Source: Frigoriglobus tundricola
GTDB taxonomy: Bacteria > Planctomycetota > Planctomycetia > Gemmatales > Gemmataceae
NCBI RefSeq assembly: GCF_013128195.2
Contig: NZ_CP053452.2
Coordinates: forward strand, 8,122,001 to 8,186,000
DNA length: 64,000 nt
Reading direction: 5' to 3'
The stretch's first letter is position 1. Every line of letters begins with the position of its first letter. The position numbers and the translations under genes are program-made. The notes beneath the pieces were generated by a model. The model was given only the letters and a program-made list of their open reading frames with translations. It was not told where the DNA came from and ran no database searches. This document shows positions 17,224 through 25,734 of this stretch, piece by piece.

Positions 17224-17268
17224 GTGGGCGGGGCCGGGACGCCAATCGCGCGTCCCGGCCCCGCCCAC
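17224..17268. terminator. Strong hairpin between convergent genes
   Basis: An 18-bp perfect stem (left arm 17224-17241, GTGGGCGGGGCCGGGACG; right arm 17251-17268) with a 9-nt loop separates the DUF1328 gene (+) from the ECF sigma gene (-). GCGTTTGG follows on the plus strand. It probably works as a bidirectional terminator. Confidence 0.75.
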
Positions 17269-17312
17269 GCGTTTGGCCGGTATCGGCACCCCGGGGCACC
17301 GGTTCCGGGTCG

Positions 17313-18944
17313 CTACCGGGGCTTCTCGAATAATGTGTCGGCCAACTTCTCTTTAACTCGGAACTCGACTTCACTTCGGTAGTTCACTTCCCCGTTTGTT
17401 CGCCCAGTCAGCTTCTGGGCGACGGCGATCCCACTGATCGTCTTGTAATTGGAGTGAAAGACTTCGGTCTTCCAGTTCCGGTCCTCGAATTCCTCTTTCA
17501 GGAGCAGGTGGCTTCCCGTGTCGAAGTACAGCCGGACCTCGTCCACCGACCCACAGTTGAGTTCGTGGAGCGGGGCGAATTTCTTTCCATCCTTGCGAAC
17601 CAGTCGGACACAAATCGCGGCGCGGTCGCCCAGGAGCGACCCCGTGTCCCCCACCGGGCGCTCTCCCACTAACGACACTTTCATTTCCGGGTCCTTGAGC
17701 CTCAACAGCGCGCGCGGTCCGACAAATTTGACCACTTCCATCGTCCCTGCGGAACCAGCAGTCGTCTCGCCGTCGTTGAGCTTTCGCCACCTCTGCTCAC
17801 CGTTAGTTACTAAAAGCACGCGCGCCGATTCGCGCCCCTCGTGACTCACTTCAGCCCGCACCTGCTCGGGAAGTCGGACGAAGAACCGGCAGTCCTTCGT
17901 GTCACCAACGGTCACGCAGGAGGTTGTCGTTCGGAAGGTGAACGTCTCCAGCTTTTTCAGCCGCTCCTCCCCGCCGTGCGCTTTCAGTACCTGGGCAATT
18001 ATTGCTTGCAGGGCCGCGTCGGCCGGGTCGGGAGGGGGCACGGGGGCGCCCGCGGGTTGCGACGGCTCAGACGCGCGCGTGTGACATTTCAGAGCGACCC
18101 CGCCAACCAGAACTCCGACCAGGAGCAGCACGGCCGTTGCGGTCTTGAGTTTGTTCAGCAGCATGGATTTCAGCACTCCCTCAGTCAGGGTGGCCACTCG
18201 GGCCGAGATCATGTCCGCGGCGGCCACGTGTTCCGTCGCGGACCGCGCCGCGGTCCGGCCCGTCAAAACGACCAGACTCGAGCGGACGCCGGCACCCGCG
18301 ATCTGCGCCAACGCGGCGGTCAACGCTCCGACCGAGAGCGTCACGCCCCGCCGGGTCAAGCGCCGGGCCAGCATCCGGCGCCCGCGGGCCAACCGGCTCG
18401 ATAGCGTGCCCTCGGGGCAGCCGAGGTGCCGCGCGGCCGCCCGCTTCGTTTGGCCCTCGAGGTCACACAGCACGATCGCCGACCGGTACTTCATTGGGAG
18501 CGCGGCGAGCTCCTCATCGAGCAACGCCGTCACCTCGTCCCCGGCGCCCGCGGACGGCGCCGGGGCTCGAGCCGGGGCGGGAACCTGTTGCTCTTTGAAC
18601 CGGCGTCTGGCGGCCATCAGTTTTGCTTTCAGCGCGGTCCGGCGCGCCACGCCATGGAGCCAGGCACCGATCACGGTCCGCGGGGTGATCGTGGCCGCCT
18701 TGCGGGCGAGGACCAGGAACGTGGCCTGGAAGGCGTCCTCGGCATCGTGACGGTTCCGCAGCGTGTTCCGACAGACGCCCAGCACCATGCGCCCGTGCCG
18801 GTGTACGAGGGCGGTGAACGCCGCCTCGTCCCGATGGGCCAGAAAGCGCTCCAGAAGGTGCCCGTCGGTCGCATCGCTGTACGGGGGCGAGAGACAGGTC
18901 GCGCAAACTCCCCGAAGGGCGAAGATCGCTGGTTCGGCCGGCAT
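17313..18944 (-). CDS. ECF sigma factor with transmembrane segment and LolA-like C-terminal domain
   Basis: The 543-residue product has sigma region 2 at about residues 27-95 (HRDEAAFTALVHRHGRMVLG, then DAEDAFQATFLVLARKA) and region 4 at about 140-200 (LPMKYRSAIVLCDLEGQTKR, then GCPEGTLSSRLARGRRMLAR). A hydrophobic helix follows at about 268-288 (TATAVLLLVGVLVGGVAL). The extracytoplasmic tail (about 310-543) resembles outer-membrane-lipoprotein-sorting/LolA-like sheets: AIIAQVLKAHGGEERLKKLE, then RLPEQVRAEV and LFDTG-type strands. Planctomycetes are known for ECF factors with long C-terminal extensions instead of separate anti-sigma genes; none is adjacent here. A membrane-tethered sigma that senses envelope state is a plausible inference. 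ATG 18944 has GGGAG about ten bases upstream. Confidence 0.88.
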   Translation of the reverse strand: MPAEPAIFALRGVCATCLSPPYSDATDGHLLERFLAHRDEAAFTALVHRHGRMVLGVCRNTLRNRHDAEDAFQATFLVLARKAATITPRTVIGAWLHGVARRTALKAKLMAARRRFKEQQVPAPARAPAPSAGAGDEVTALLDEELAALPMKYRSAIVLCDLEGQTKRAAARHLGCPEGTLSSRLARGRRMLARRLTRRGVTLSVGALTAALAQIAGAGVRSSLVVLTGRTAARSATEHVAAADMISARVATLTEGVLKSMLLNKLKTATAVLLLVGVLVGGVALKCHTRASEPSQPAGAPVPPPDPADAALQAIIAQVLKAHGGEERLKKLETFTFRTTTSCVTVGDTKDCRFFVRLPEQVRAEVSHEGRESARVLLVTNGEQRWRKLNDGETTAGSAGTMEVVKFVGPRALLRLKDPEMKVSLVGERPVGDTGSLLGDRAAICVRLVRKDGKKFAPLHELNCGSVDEVRLYFDTGSHLLLKEEFEDRNWKTEVFHSNYKTISGIAVAQKLTGRTNGEVNYRSEVEFRVKEKLADTLFEKPR

Positions 18945-19053
18945 GTGGTGGTGACTCCCGCCGGCGGTCGGGCCGGTACCGTGATATGCCCCGGCCCGGC
19001 CCGAGTGGTTCAGGACTTTTCTTTTTTTCGCGGGACCGGGGGCGCCCGGTTCG

Positions 19054-20445
19054 TTACCGGTCGAGCCCGTAAGCGCGGACCTTGTCGAACAGTTGCCGCC
19101 GGCTGATGCCGAGCAGCAGCGCGGCCCGGGTGCGGTTCCCGCCGGCCTGTTCGAGCGCCTGTCGGATCACCCGCCGTTCGGCCTCCGCGACGGCCGCGCG
19201 CAGGTCCAGCGGGTTCGCGGAAGGAGCCGGGGCGGTGGGAGGGGCGGTGTGCGCGTCCTCGGCGCTCAGGTGCTCCGCCCCGATGACGCGCCCGCGCGCC
19301 AGGATCGCCGCGCGGGCCAGCGCGTTGCGGAACTCGCGGATGTTGCCCGGCCACGTGCGGCGACTCAGCTCCGCGACCGCCTCCGGTGCCAGCGCCAGCC
19401 CCGGCCAGCCGTGCTTCCGCGACAACTGCTTGATCACGTACTCGGCCAGCAGCGGGACGTCGTCCTTGCGCTCGCGGAGCGGCGGGAGCGTGACCGCGAC
19501 CACGTCGAGCCGGTAGTACAGGTCCTCCCGGAACTCGCCGGCGGCGACCCGCGCTTTGAGGTCGCGGTTCGTCGCCGCCACCACGCGCACGTCCGCACAG
19601 AGGGTCTCCTCCGCGCCGACGCGCTCGAACGTGCCGCTCTGCAACACGCGGAGCAGTTTCGCCTGAAGGTCGATGCCGAGTTCGCCCACTTCGTCCAGAA
19701 AAAGTGTTCCGCCGTTGGCCTGCTCGAACCGCCCGCGGCGGCGGGCCACCGCTCCCGTGAACGCGCCTTTCTCGTGACCGAACAGTTCGCTCTCTAGCAG
19801 CATGGGGCTGAGGGCGGCGCAGTTCACCTTCACGAACGGCCCGCCGGACCGGTGCGAGTTGCGGTGGAGCGCGTTCGCCACGAGTTCCTTCCCGGTCCCG
19901 GATTCGCCGAGGATCAGCACCGGTTCGTCGGCCGGGGCGACGAGACCGATCGCCTTGAACACCGCCACCATCGCCGGCGACCGCCCGACGAGTTCGTCCT
20001 GGGTCGGGTCGGGGTCGTCGGCCAGGGGGTCGGCGGACAGCGCCTGCACCTGGGCGACCAGGGCGCGTTGCGTCAGTGCCCGGCGAACGGTGAACAGCAC
20101 CTCCTCCAGGTCGAACGGCTTGGTGAGGTAGTCGTACGCGCCGAGCTTCATGGCCTCGATCGCGGCCGTGCTGCCGCCGTAGGCCGTGACCACGATCACC
20201 GGCACCTCTTCCAACCGGTCGGCGTGGGCACGGAGGACCGAGAGCCCGTCCCGTTTCGGCATCTTGAGGTCGAGCAGCGCCGCCGCGACGGTCGGGTCCG
20301 CGAGCGCCGCGGCGGCGGCCTCGCCGTCGGCGGCCTCGCGCACGGCGTACCCCTCGGACCGCAGCAGGAGCGCGAGGTTCGCACGGGTCGCGGGGTCGTC
20401 TTCGGCGATCAGAATGGTGGGAGCGTGGGTGCGCTTGGCCGTCAT
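19054..20445 (-). CDS. Sigma-54-dependent response regulator (NtrC family)
   Basis: This 463-residue protein has a receiver domain (about 9-120) with phospho-acceptor D59 in [12 protein letters not shown] and the conserved lysine in YLTKPFD. The AAA+ sigma-54 activation domain shows Walker A GESGTGKE, the sigma-54 contact loop GAFTGA, and Walker [14 protein letters not shown] Fis-type HTH closes the protein ([20 protein letters not shown]). It activates sigma-54 promoters after phosphorylation by its partner kinase. The ATG at 20445 overlaps the stop of the kinase gene (ATGA) and has GGAGGAGG upstream, so the two are translationally coupled. Targets are unknown. Confidence 0.95.
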   Translation of the reverse strand: MTAKRTHAPTILIAEDDPATRANLALLLRSEGYAVREAADGEAAAAALADPTVAAALLDLKMPKRDGLSVLRAHADRLEEVPVIVVTAYGGSTAAIEAMKLGAYDYLTKPFDLEEVLFTVRRALTQRALVAQVQALSADPLADDPDPTQDELVGRSPAMVAVFKAIGLVAPADEPVLILGESGTGKELVANALHRNSHRSGGPFVKVNCAALSPMLLESELFGHEKGAFTGAVARRRGRFEQANGGTLFLDEVGELGIDLQAKLLRVLQSGTFERVGAEETLCADVRVVAATNRDLKARVAAGEFREDLYYRLDVVAVTLPPLRERKDDVPLLAEYVIKQLSRKHGWPGLALAPEAVAELSRRTWPGNIREFRNALARAAILARGRVIGAEHLSAEDAHTAPPTAPAPSANPLDLRAAVAEAERRVIRQALEQAGGNRTRAALLLGISRRQLFDKVRAYGLDR

Positions 20446-21944
20446 CGGGTGCCTCCTCCGGTGGGGAGGGTCAAACAGAAGGTCGCTCCGGACCCGCCGG
20501 CCGGGGCGAGGGTCACGTCGCCGCCGTGCTGCCGGGCGACCTCGCGGCACAATGCCAGCCCCAGGCCGGTGCCGTCCGTGCGGGTGGTGAAGAACGGTTC
20601 GAAGATGGTGTCGCGCAGGTGGGGCGGAACGCCCGGGCCGGTATCGGCCACGGTCAGTTCGATGAACCCGCCGGCCACCCGGCGCGTGCGGCACAGGAGC
20701 TTGCCGCCGGTCGGCATGGCCTGAAGCGCGTTGCTCACCAGGTTCAGCACGACTTGCCCGATCGCCTGGGCCGCGCCGGCGACCGGTGGCAGGTCGGGCG
20801 CGAGATCGGATTCGATTGTCACGCCTTGCTCGTCGGCCCCGGCGCGCACCAGTTCGAGGGTTTCGGCCGCCACCGCGTTCAGGTCCACGGGCCGTCGGTG
20901 TTCGTGCCCGGCGCGGGCGAACAGGAGTAACCGGCCGACGAGTTCGTTCAGCCGGTCCACGGAACCGACCACGGCCGCGAGCGATTCCGGCGTGCGGGCC
21001 TGTGCCGGCAGCCGCTCCCAGAGCTGCACGGTGGACCGGATCGCGGTCAGCGGGTTCCGCACCTCGTGGGCGACCCCGGCGAGCAACCGGCCGAGAACTG
21101 CAAGGTGCTCGGCTTTACGCAGCTCCTCGCCCAGCGCCGCCCGCCGGCGCGTCTCCCGCTGGAGCGACCCGATGAGGATCGTCGCGAGGGCCAGCGCGAG
21201 CAGCACGCCGGCGAGTGAAAACCCGTTCGCCAGCCGGAGGCGCTCCAGATCGGCCTTCTGTTGCGCCGGGCCGCTGAGCCGAACCATGACCCACACCGCG
21301 GCGCGGGCCGGGCGCTCGCTCCCGACCGCGGCCGTAGCGACGGCGACGCGGCTCGGACCCACGTCCCGCACCTCCACGAGTGGCGGCCACCCGGCCTCGG
21401 CGTTGATCGCTTCGCGGCACTGCTGCCGGATGGACGGCGTTTCCAGGGGCGGCGGTTCCCGGCGCCCCGCGCCGATTCCGGCCGGGCCGCCGTCCTTGGG
21501 CTCGGGCTCTTTTTTCGGCGGTCCCTTTTTGGTGTCCTTCTTCTTGTCACCTTTTCGGTCCGGGTCGCGTTTCTCGGCGCTCTTCTTGTCGTCGGGGAGC
21601 GGATCGGGGGTCGCTTCGACCCCGCTCATGACGGCCCCGGCGAACTGGTCCGACCGCGACAGGTAGAACCCGCCCTCGGTCGCGGGGTAGTTCGCCAGCA
21701 CGCGCCGGGCGACCTCGGCCAGCCGGCGGTTGTCGGATTCGGATGGCACGCTGCCGGGGTGGTCGGCGAGTCCGGCGGCGGTGTCATGGGACGTGGCGGC
21801 GAGTTCGGCCGCGGCGGCGCGGAGCCGCTCCTGGATGGCGAGTTCGTCGGTGGAGTTCCACAGCGCCAGGACGCTGCTCGCCGCCAGCGCCGCCAGCGAC
21901 GCGACGAACACGACGACGACCACAACCACCCGAACCGCTCTCAT
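20442..21944 (-). CDS. Membrane sensor histidine kinase, partner of the NtrC-type regulator
   Basis: From ATG 21944 (GGGGGAG upstream) the product is 500 aa. The first TM is [20 protein letters not shown] periplasmic sensor region contains a long charged insert ([20 protein letters not shown] and more Lys/Pro/Glu). The second TM is [20 protein letters not shown]. The H-box is [17 protein letters not shown], followed by the N-box [12 protein letters not shown]1 DTGPGVPP and G2 GTGLGLAL. This is the NtrB/ZraS-like kinase arrangement (membrane sensor, HisKA, HATPase). The charged insert of about 45 residues is unusual and could bind metal or be a flexible linker. A hairpin lies 29 bp upstream. 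Confidence 0.93.
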   Translation of the reverse strand: MRAVRVVVVVVVFVASLAALAASSVLALWNSTDELAIQERLRAAAAELAATSHDTAAGLADHPGSVPSESDNRRLAEVARRVLANYPATEGGFYLSRSDQFAGAVMSGVEATPDPLPDDKKSAEKRDPDRKGDKKKDTKKGPPKKEPEPKDGGPAGIGAGRREPPPLETPSIRQQCREAINAEAGWPPLVEVRDVGPSRVAVATAAVGSERPARAAVWVMVRLSGPAQQKADLERLRLANGFSLAGVLLALALATILIGSLQRETRRRAALGEELRKAEHLAVLGRLLAGVAHEVRNPLTAIRSTVQLWERLPAQARTPESLAAVVGSVDRLNELVGRLLLFARAGHEHRRPVDLNAVAAETLELVRAGADEQGVTIESDLAPDLPPVAGAAQAIGQVVLNLVSNALQAMPTGGKLLCRTRRVAGGFIELTVADTGPGVPPHLRDTIFEPFFTTRTDGTGLGLALCREVARQHGGDVTLAPAGGSGATFCLTLPTGGGTR

Positions 21945-21972
21945 CCACTCCCCCTCAAGACGAGGCATGAAA

Positions 21973-22055
21973 GCCACAGATGAACGCCGAAGACGCAAAT
22001 CAGAAGATGAATAAAATCCTTGGTTCCTATCCGCGTTCTGGCGTTCATCTGTGGC
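21973..22055. repeat. 16-bp inverted repeat with 51-bp AT-richer spacer
   Basis: GCCACAGATGAACGCC (21973-21988) is the exact reverse complement of 22040-22055. The spacer is noticeably AT-richer (GATGAATAAAATCCTTGG). Its wording (ACAGATGAACGCCGAAGACG) resembles short dispersed intergenic repeats seen in planctomycete genomes. It lies between the SLC13-like gene and the histidine kinase gene and may end transcription of the transporter operon or house the kinase promoter. Confidence 0.6.
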
Positions 22056-22112
22056 GTTTTCTCTCGGCTGAGACCACGGACGGGAACACGAGCCCCGCGC
22101 CGCCGTCGCCTC

Positions 22113-23378
22113 TCAATACCTGGCGAACGCCAGCCACGCGGCGCCGACGAGGAGCGTGATCACCGTCACCGGGATGCCGACCCGGCAGTAGTCCCAGAAG
22201 CCGATCTTAACGCCTTCCTTGCGCGCCTGCTCGACCACGATCAGGTTCGCGACCGAGCCGAGAACGGTCAGGTTGCCGGCGAACGTGCTGGACACCGCGA
22301 GGGCGAGCCACGCCGTTTCGCGCGCGGCTTCGGGCATCGCCGCAATAACCGGCTTGAAGAGCAGCACCGCCGGCACGTTCGAGACCACGTTCGAGAGCAC
22401 CGCGGAGAGTCCCGAAAGTGCCCAGATCGGATCGGCCCGTCCGGCCCAGCCCTCGATGCCCGAGACCGCCAGGACGTGTACCTCGAACGCTTTCACGACC
22501 ACGAACAGCCCCGCGAACATGAGCAGCAGGCTCCAGTCGATGTGGGCGTACACCTTCGCCGGGTTCACGCGATCGAGGAGCAGCACGGCCGCGGCGCCCA
22601 GCGCCACAATGGCCATCGACTGGCCCGCGAAGAACAAGCCCACGGCCGCCACCGTCACGATCAAGCTCTTGACCAGGAGCGTGGTGTGGCGCCAGCCGTC
22701 CGGCACGCGGTCGCTCGCCCCGTTGGTCTCCGCTTTGTCCCCGCCGTTCATGTTGTTTGCCGCCAGGGCCGAACGATAGGCGATCAGCGTGACGGCGTAG
22801 CCGATGACCAGCCCGATGAGCGCGGCCGGCGCCAGCTTCGCGGCGAAGCGCAGGTACGAAATTTCGGACAGCCCGCCGATAATCATGTTCTGCGGGTTGC
22901 CGGTGAGTGTAGCGGCCGAACCGAGGTTACTCGCGACGGCGAGACCGACGAGGTGCGGCCGCGGATCGAGACCGAGCCGGCGCGTCAGGTGGAGGACCAG
23001 GGGCGTGAGGGCCAGGCACACCACGTCGTTCACCAGAATCGCGGACAGCCCGCCGGACAGCAGCATGGTCACCGCGAGAAGCCCCTTCGGTGACTTGACC
23101 CGACCGAGTGCGACCCCGGCGAGGCGGGCGAAGAAGCCGGCGCGGCGCAGGAACGCGACCACGATCATCATGCCGAGGAGGAGGCCGATTGTGGCGAAGT
23201 CGATCGCCTTCACCGCCTCCTCGAAGGGCAACAGCCCGCACGCGAGGGTGCCGGCCGCACCGACGAGCGCCACCCCGGCCCGGTCCGTGCGCAACCAGGG
23301 GAGCTTACCGAGCGCGAGACCCAGGTACGTGAGTGCGAACCAGAACAGCGTCAGCCACAGGGCAGTAGGTCCGGACAC
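22113..23378 (-). CDS. SLC13/ArsB-like anion permease
   Basis: The 421-residue protein has about 11 hydrophobic segments and the two-half layout of the ion transporter superfamily (ArsB, NhaD, DASS/SLC13). Conserved helical-hairpin loops appear in both halves: SAILVNDVVCLALTPLVL with SNLGSAATLTGNPQNMIIGG, and SNVVSNVPAVLLFKP with STFAGNLTVLGSVANLIVVE. Members move arsenite, dicarboxylates, sulfate or protons/Na+, and the sequence alone does not say which. It is the last gene of a minus-strand run; its start is 13 bp after the metallophosphoesterase stop. Confidence 0.85.
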   Translation of the reverse strand: MSGPTALWLTLFWFALTYLGLALGKLPWLRTDRAGVALVGAAGTLACGLLPFEEAVKAIDFATIGLLLGMMIVVAFLRRAGFFARLAGVALGRVKSPKGLLAVTMLLSGGLSAILVNDVVCLALTPLVLHLTRRLGLDPRPHLVGLAVASNLGSAATLTGNPQNMIIGGLSEISYLRFAAKLAPAALIGLVIGYAVTLIAYRSALAANNMNGGDKAETNGASDRVPDGWRHTTLLVKSLIVTVAAVGLFFAGQSMAIVALGAAAVLLLDRVNPAKVYAHIDWSLLLMFAGLFVVVKAFEVHVLAVSGIEGWAGRADPIWALSGLSAVLSNVVSNVPAVLLFKPVIAAMPEAARETAWLALAVSSTFAGNLTVLGSVANLIVVEQARKEGVKIGFWDYCRVGIPVTVITLLVGAAWLAFARY

Positions 23379-23391
23379 GAGCGACTCCGTT

Positions 23392-24453
23392 TCAGCAGAA
23401 ATTCGTTGCGGTTACGAGCGGGCGAACCATCGGCACGGCGGTGTAGCGTCCGGTCGGGTCCACAGCGAATTCCGTGCCTCGTTCGCTGGATTCTCCATCA
23501 GAGCTTTCGGCGCGTACCGTTAACCGGTGGACGCCTTTTGTCAAGCGGTCGGCCGGCAGCGGCGCGCGCCATGTTCCCTTACCATCTGGCTCCATCGGGC
23601 ACCAGGGGCCGTTGTTGATTCGGCAGCCGACGGCTTCCACCGGAGCGGCCGACCAGACCCGAGAGCGTACCTCGTCCGCACCTTTCAGAACGTGCGCCGG
23701 TCCGGTCGCGATCAGCGCCTCACGTGGGTGGGTGACGAGTACGAACGGCCCGCGGTTTTCTACCGAGCGGTACGCGATCGCGAAGTCGTCGCCGTGGAAC
23801 ACCGCGACCGCGTAGCCGGGCGGGCCGCCCTCCGGATTCCCGATCGAGCGCAGCGCGACCGCCGCGTTCCGCCCGTCGTTCGCGAGCTGCCAGTAATGGG
23901 TGTGGCCGGACACAATTGCGTGAATCGGCCGGGTCTGCACGATCTCGCGCCAGTCATCGATTCCGGGGCCGGCGAAGTCTTCCCAGATCTGGTACGGGTA
24001 GTTGTGCTGGAACACGACGATGCGCTCGCCGGCCGCGAGCGCGTCGTCCACTTCCGACCGGAACCACGCGACCTGTTCCACCGAAAGGCCCACCGGCCGC
24101 GCCTCCTGCGTGTTCAGTCGCAGGAACCGGAACCCGCGGACGGTGACGGACCCGCACGGTTCGCCGACATGGTCCCGGAACCGCCGGGCCTGCGAGTCGC
24201 GCTGCGCGTCGTGGTCCCCGACCAGCGCGAACCACGGCACCCCCAGCCGGACGGTCAGGTCGCGGAACAGGGCGAACTGTTCGTCGGTTCCGTCTTCGAC
24301 GTTGTCCCCGATGAACTGAACAAAATCGGGACGGATCAGCTCGTTCGCATCGGTCACCGCGCGGCGGGCGGCGGTGTGGTTCGGCAGCCCCGGCTCGGTG
24401 AGGTGCAGGTCGCCGGGGATGAGCACGGTAACGGGGTCTTGGGCCGCGTTCAT
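23392..24453 (-). CDS. Calcineurin-like metallophosphoesterase
   Basis: The 353-residue product carries the five dimetal phosphoesterase motifs in order: GDLH (D15, H17), GDNVEDG, LVGDHD, FQHNYPY and VSGHTHYW. The N-terminal 230 residues form this fold. The C-terminal part (VRSRVWSAAPVEAVGCRINN onward, with TKGVHRLTVRAESSDGESSE) looks like a beta-sandwich domain. No signal peptide is evident. Substrates of this class range from phosphodiesters to nucleotides and cannot be predicted here. Its ATG overlaps the stop of the MFS gene upstream (ATGA), indicating translational coupling within the transporter operon. Confidence 0.9.
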   Translation of the reverse strand: MNAAQDPVTVLIPGDLHLTEPGLPNHTAARRAVTDANELIRPDFVQFIGDNVEDGTDEQFALFRDLTVRLGVPWFALVGDHDAQRDSQARRFRDHVGEPCGSVTVRGFRFLRLNTQEARPVGLSVEQVAWFRSEVDDALAAGERIVVFQHNYPYQIWEDFAGPGIDDWREIVQTRPIHAIVSGHTHYWQLANDGRNAAVALRSIGNPEGGPPGYAVAVFHGDDFAIAYRSVENRGPFVLVTHPREALIATGPAHVLKGADEVRSRVWSAAPVEAVGCRINNGPWCPMEPDGKGTWRAPLPADRLTKGVHRLTVRAESSDGESSERGTEFAVDPTGRYTAVPMVRPLVTATNFC

Positions 24454-25733
24454 TGGGGGGCTCCTGTGTTGTGGGCGGACCTGCGGGACTCCGGAACCGC
24501 GAAGATCACGACCAGGGCGGCGACCGCCCCCACGCCCGCGAGCACGCCGAAGATGCCCCGGTAGCCAAGGTCGGCAACAACCAGGCCCGCCAGCGCCGGC
24601 CCGACGGCCGATCCGAACACCAGCGAACTGCCGACCAGAACTTGAGCCTCGCCCGCGCGTTTGGCGTCACCCAGCCGGTCCGTCACCCAGGCCGCGGCGG
24701 CGACCGCGAACACGCCCTGGGCCAGTCCGTCGAGGACCTGAATCGCTAGCACCTGCCAGCTCTCCTGGGCCAGCGCGAGCAGAATCAACCGCACCGTCAT
24801 GGCCGCCCAGCCGGCCACTAGTACGGGCTTGCGACCAAATCGGTCCGCAAGCCACCCCACCGGGCGGACGCAGGCCATCCACGCGATCATGCTCACGACG
24901 AACGCGTATGAGAGGTAGGGGGCCGGTGCGCCGAGGTCGGCTTTGAGGAACAGGCCCAGGTACGCGCCGGGCGGGGCGTTGGCGGCGTGGAACAGGACCA
25001 TCGCGGCGATGAACGCCCAGAGCGCGCCGTCGCCCAACCGCAGTCCGCCCTTCGTCGGGGTGGCGACGGTGGCTGAGGGTTCTTCGTTCTTCCGATCTTC
25101 TCGAATGAGGAGCGCCAGGACGACGGCGAGCCCCTGCAACACCGCGAGCGGGCCGAGCAGCCAGCCCACTCCGTGTTCCTCGGCCAGGAACCCCCCAATG
25201 AGCGCGGTGAGGACGACGGCGACCGGGCGCCAGAACCGCAGCGCGCCGAGCGCCGCACCCACCCCGCCGGGCGGGGCGAGTCGCGTGGCCTCCGCGCCGG
25301 CCATGCTCTCGATCGTTGCGCGGCACGCGCCGTTCTCCGCGAACAGCACCACGAGGAGCACGAGCCACGCCCAACCGACGCCGCCGCCCGTGGCGGACGG
25401 CAACAGGAACGTTGCGGTGGCGAGGAGCGCGAGCCCGGCGACGAGGAACGGCTTCCGCGCGCCGACGCGGTCCGACCACAATCCGATGGGGAACTGCAAC
25501 AACCCGGCGAGGGCGGAGAGCACCCAGACGAAGGCGATCCCGCGATCGGAGAAGCCCTTCTCCTCCTTCAGGTAGAGCGGCAGGTACGGGAGGCAGAAAC
25601 CGATACCGGTCATGCCCAGGAAGTACGCCCCGTACAGGCCGACCCGGTTCCGCCACCCCGATGGCGGTTCGCCGGCCGGCCGGTCGGCGCCGGCGCGCGC
25701 GGTCTCGCGGGATTCGGGCCGTGTCAGTTCCAT
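24450..25733 (-). CDS. MFS transporter (second of two paralogues in the operon)
   Basis: The product is 427 aa from ATG 25733 with twelve predicted hydrophobic segments. The MFS loop 2-3 motif is recognisable as GLWSDRVGARKPFLV, and its repeat as GWLADRFGRKPVLVAG. VLAIQVLDGLAQGVFAVAAA parallels VALQVFDGIGAGVYGVVIA in the first MFS gene of this operon, so the two are paralogues on either side of the BASS-CHASE3 gene. The start is one base after that gene's stop, and its own stop overlaps the metallophosphoesterase ATG. The substrate is unknown; this MFS type includes multidrug and sugar exporters. Confidence 0.88.
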   Translation of the reverse strand: MELTRPESRETARAGADRPAGEPPSGWRNRVGLYGAYFLGMTGIGFCLPYLPLYLKEEKGFSDRGIAFVWVLSALAGLLQFPIGLWSDRVGARKPFLVAGLALLATATFLLPSATGGGVGWAWLVLLVVLFAENGACRATIESMAGAEATRLAPPGGVGAALGALRFWRPVAVVLTALIGGFLAEEHGVGWLLGPLAVLQGLAVVLALLIREDRKNEEPSATVATPTKGGLRLGDGALWAFIAAMVLFHAANAPPGAYLGLFLKADLGAPAPYLSYAFVVSMIAWMACVRPVGWLADRFGRKPVLVAGWAAMTVRLILLALAQESWQVLAIQVLDGLAQGVFAVAAAAWVTDRLGDAKRAGEAQVLVGSSLVFGSAVGPALAGLVVADLGYRGIFGVLAGVGAVAALVVIFAVPESRRSAHNTGAPQ

Positions 25734-25734
25734 G

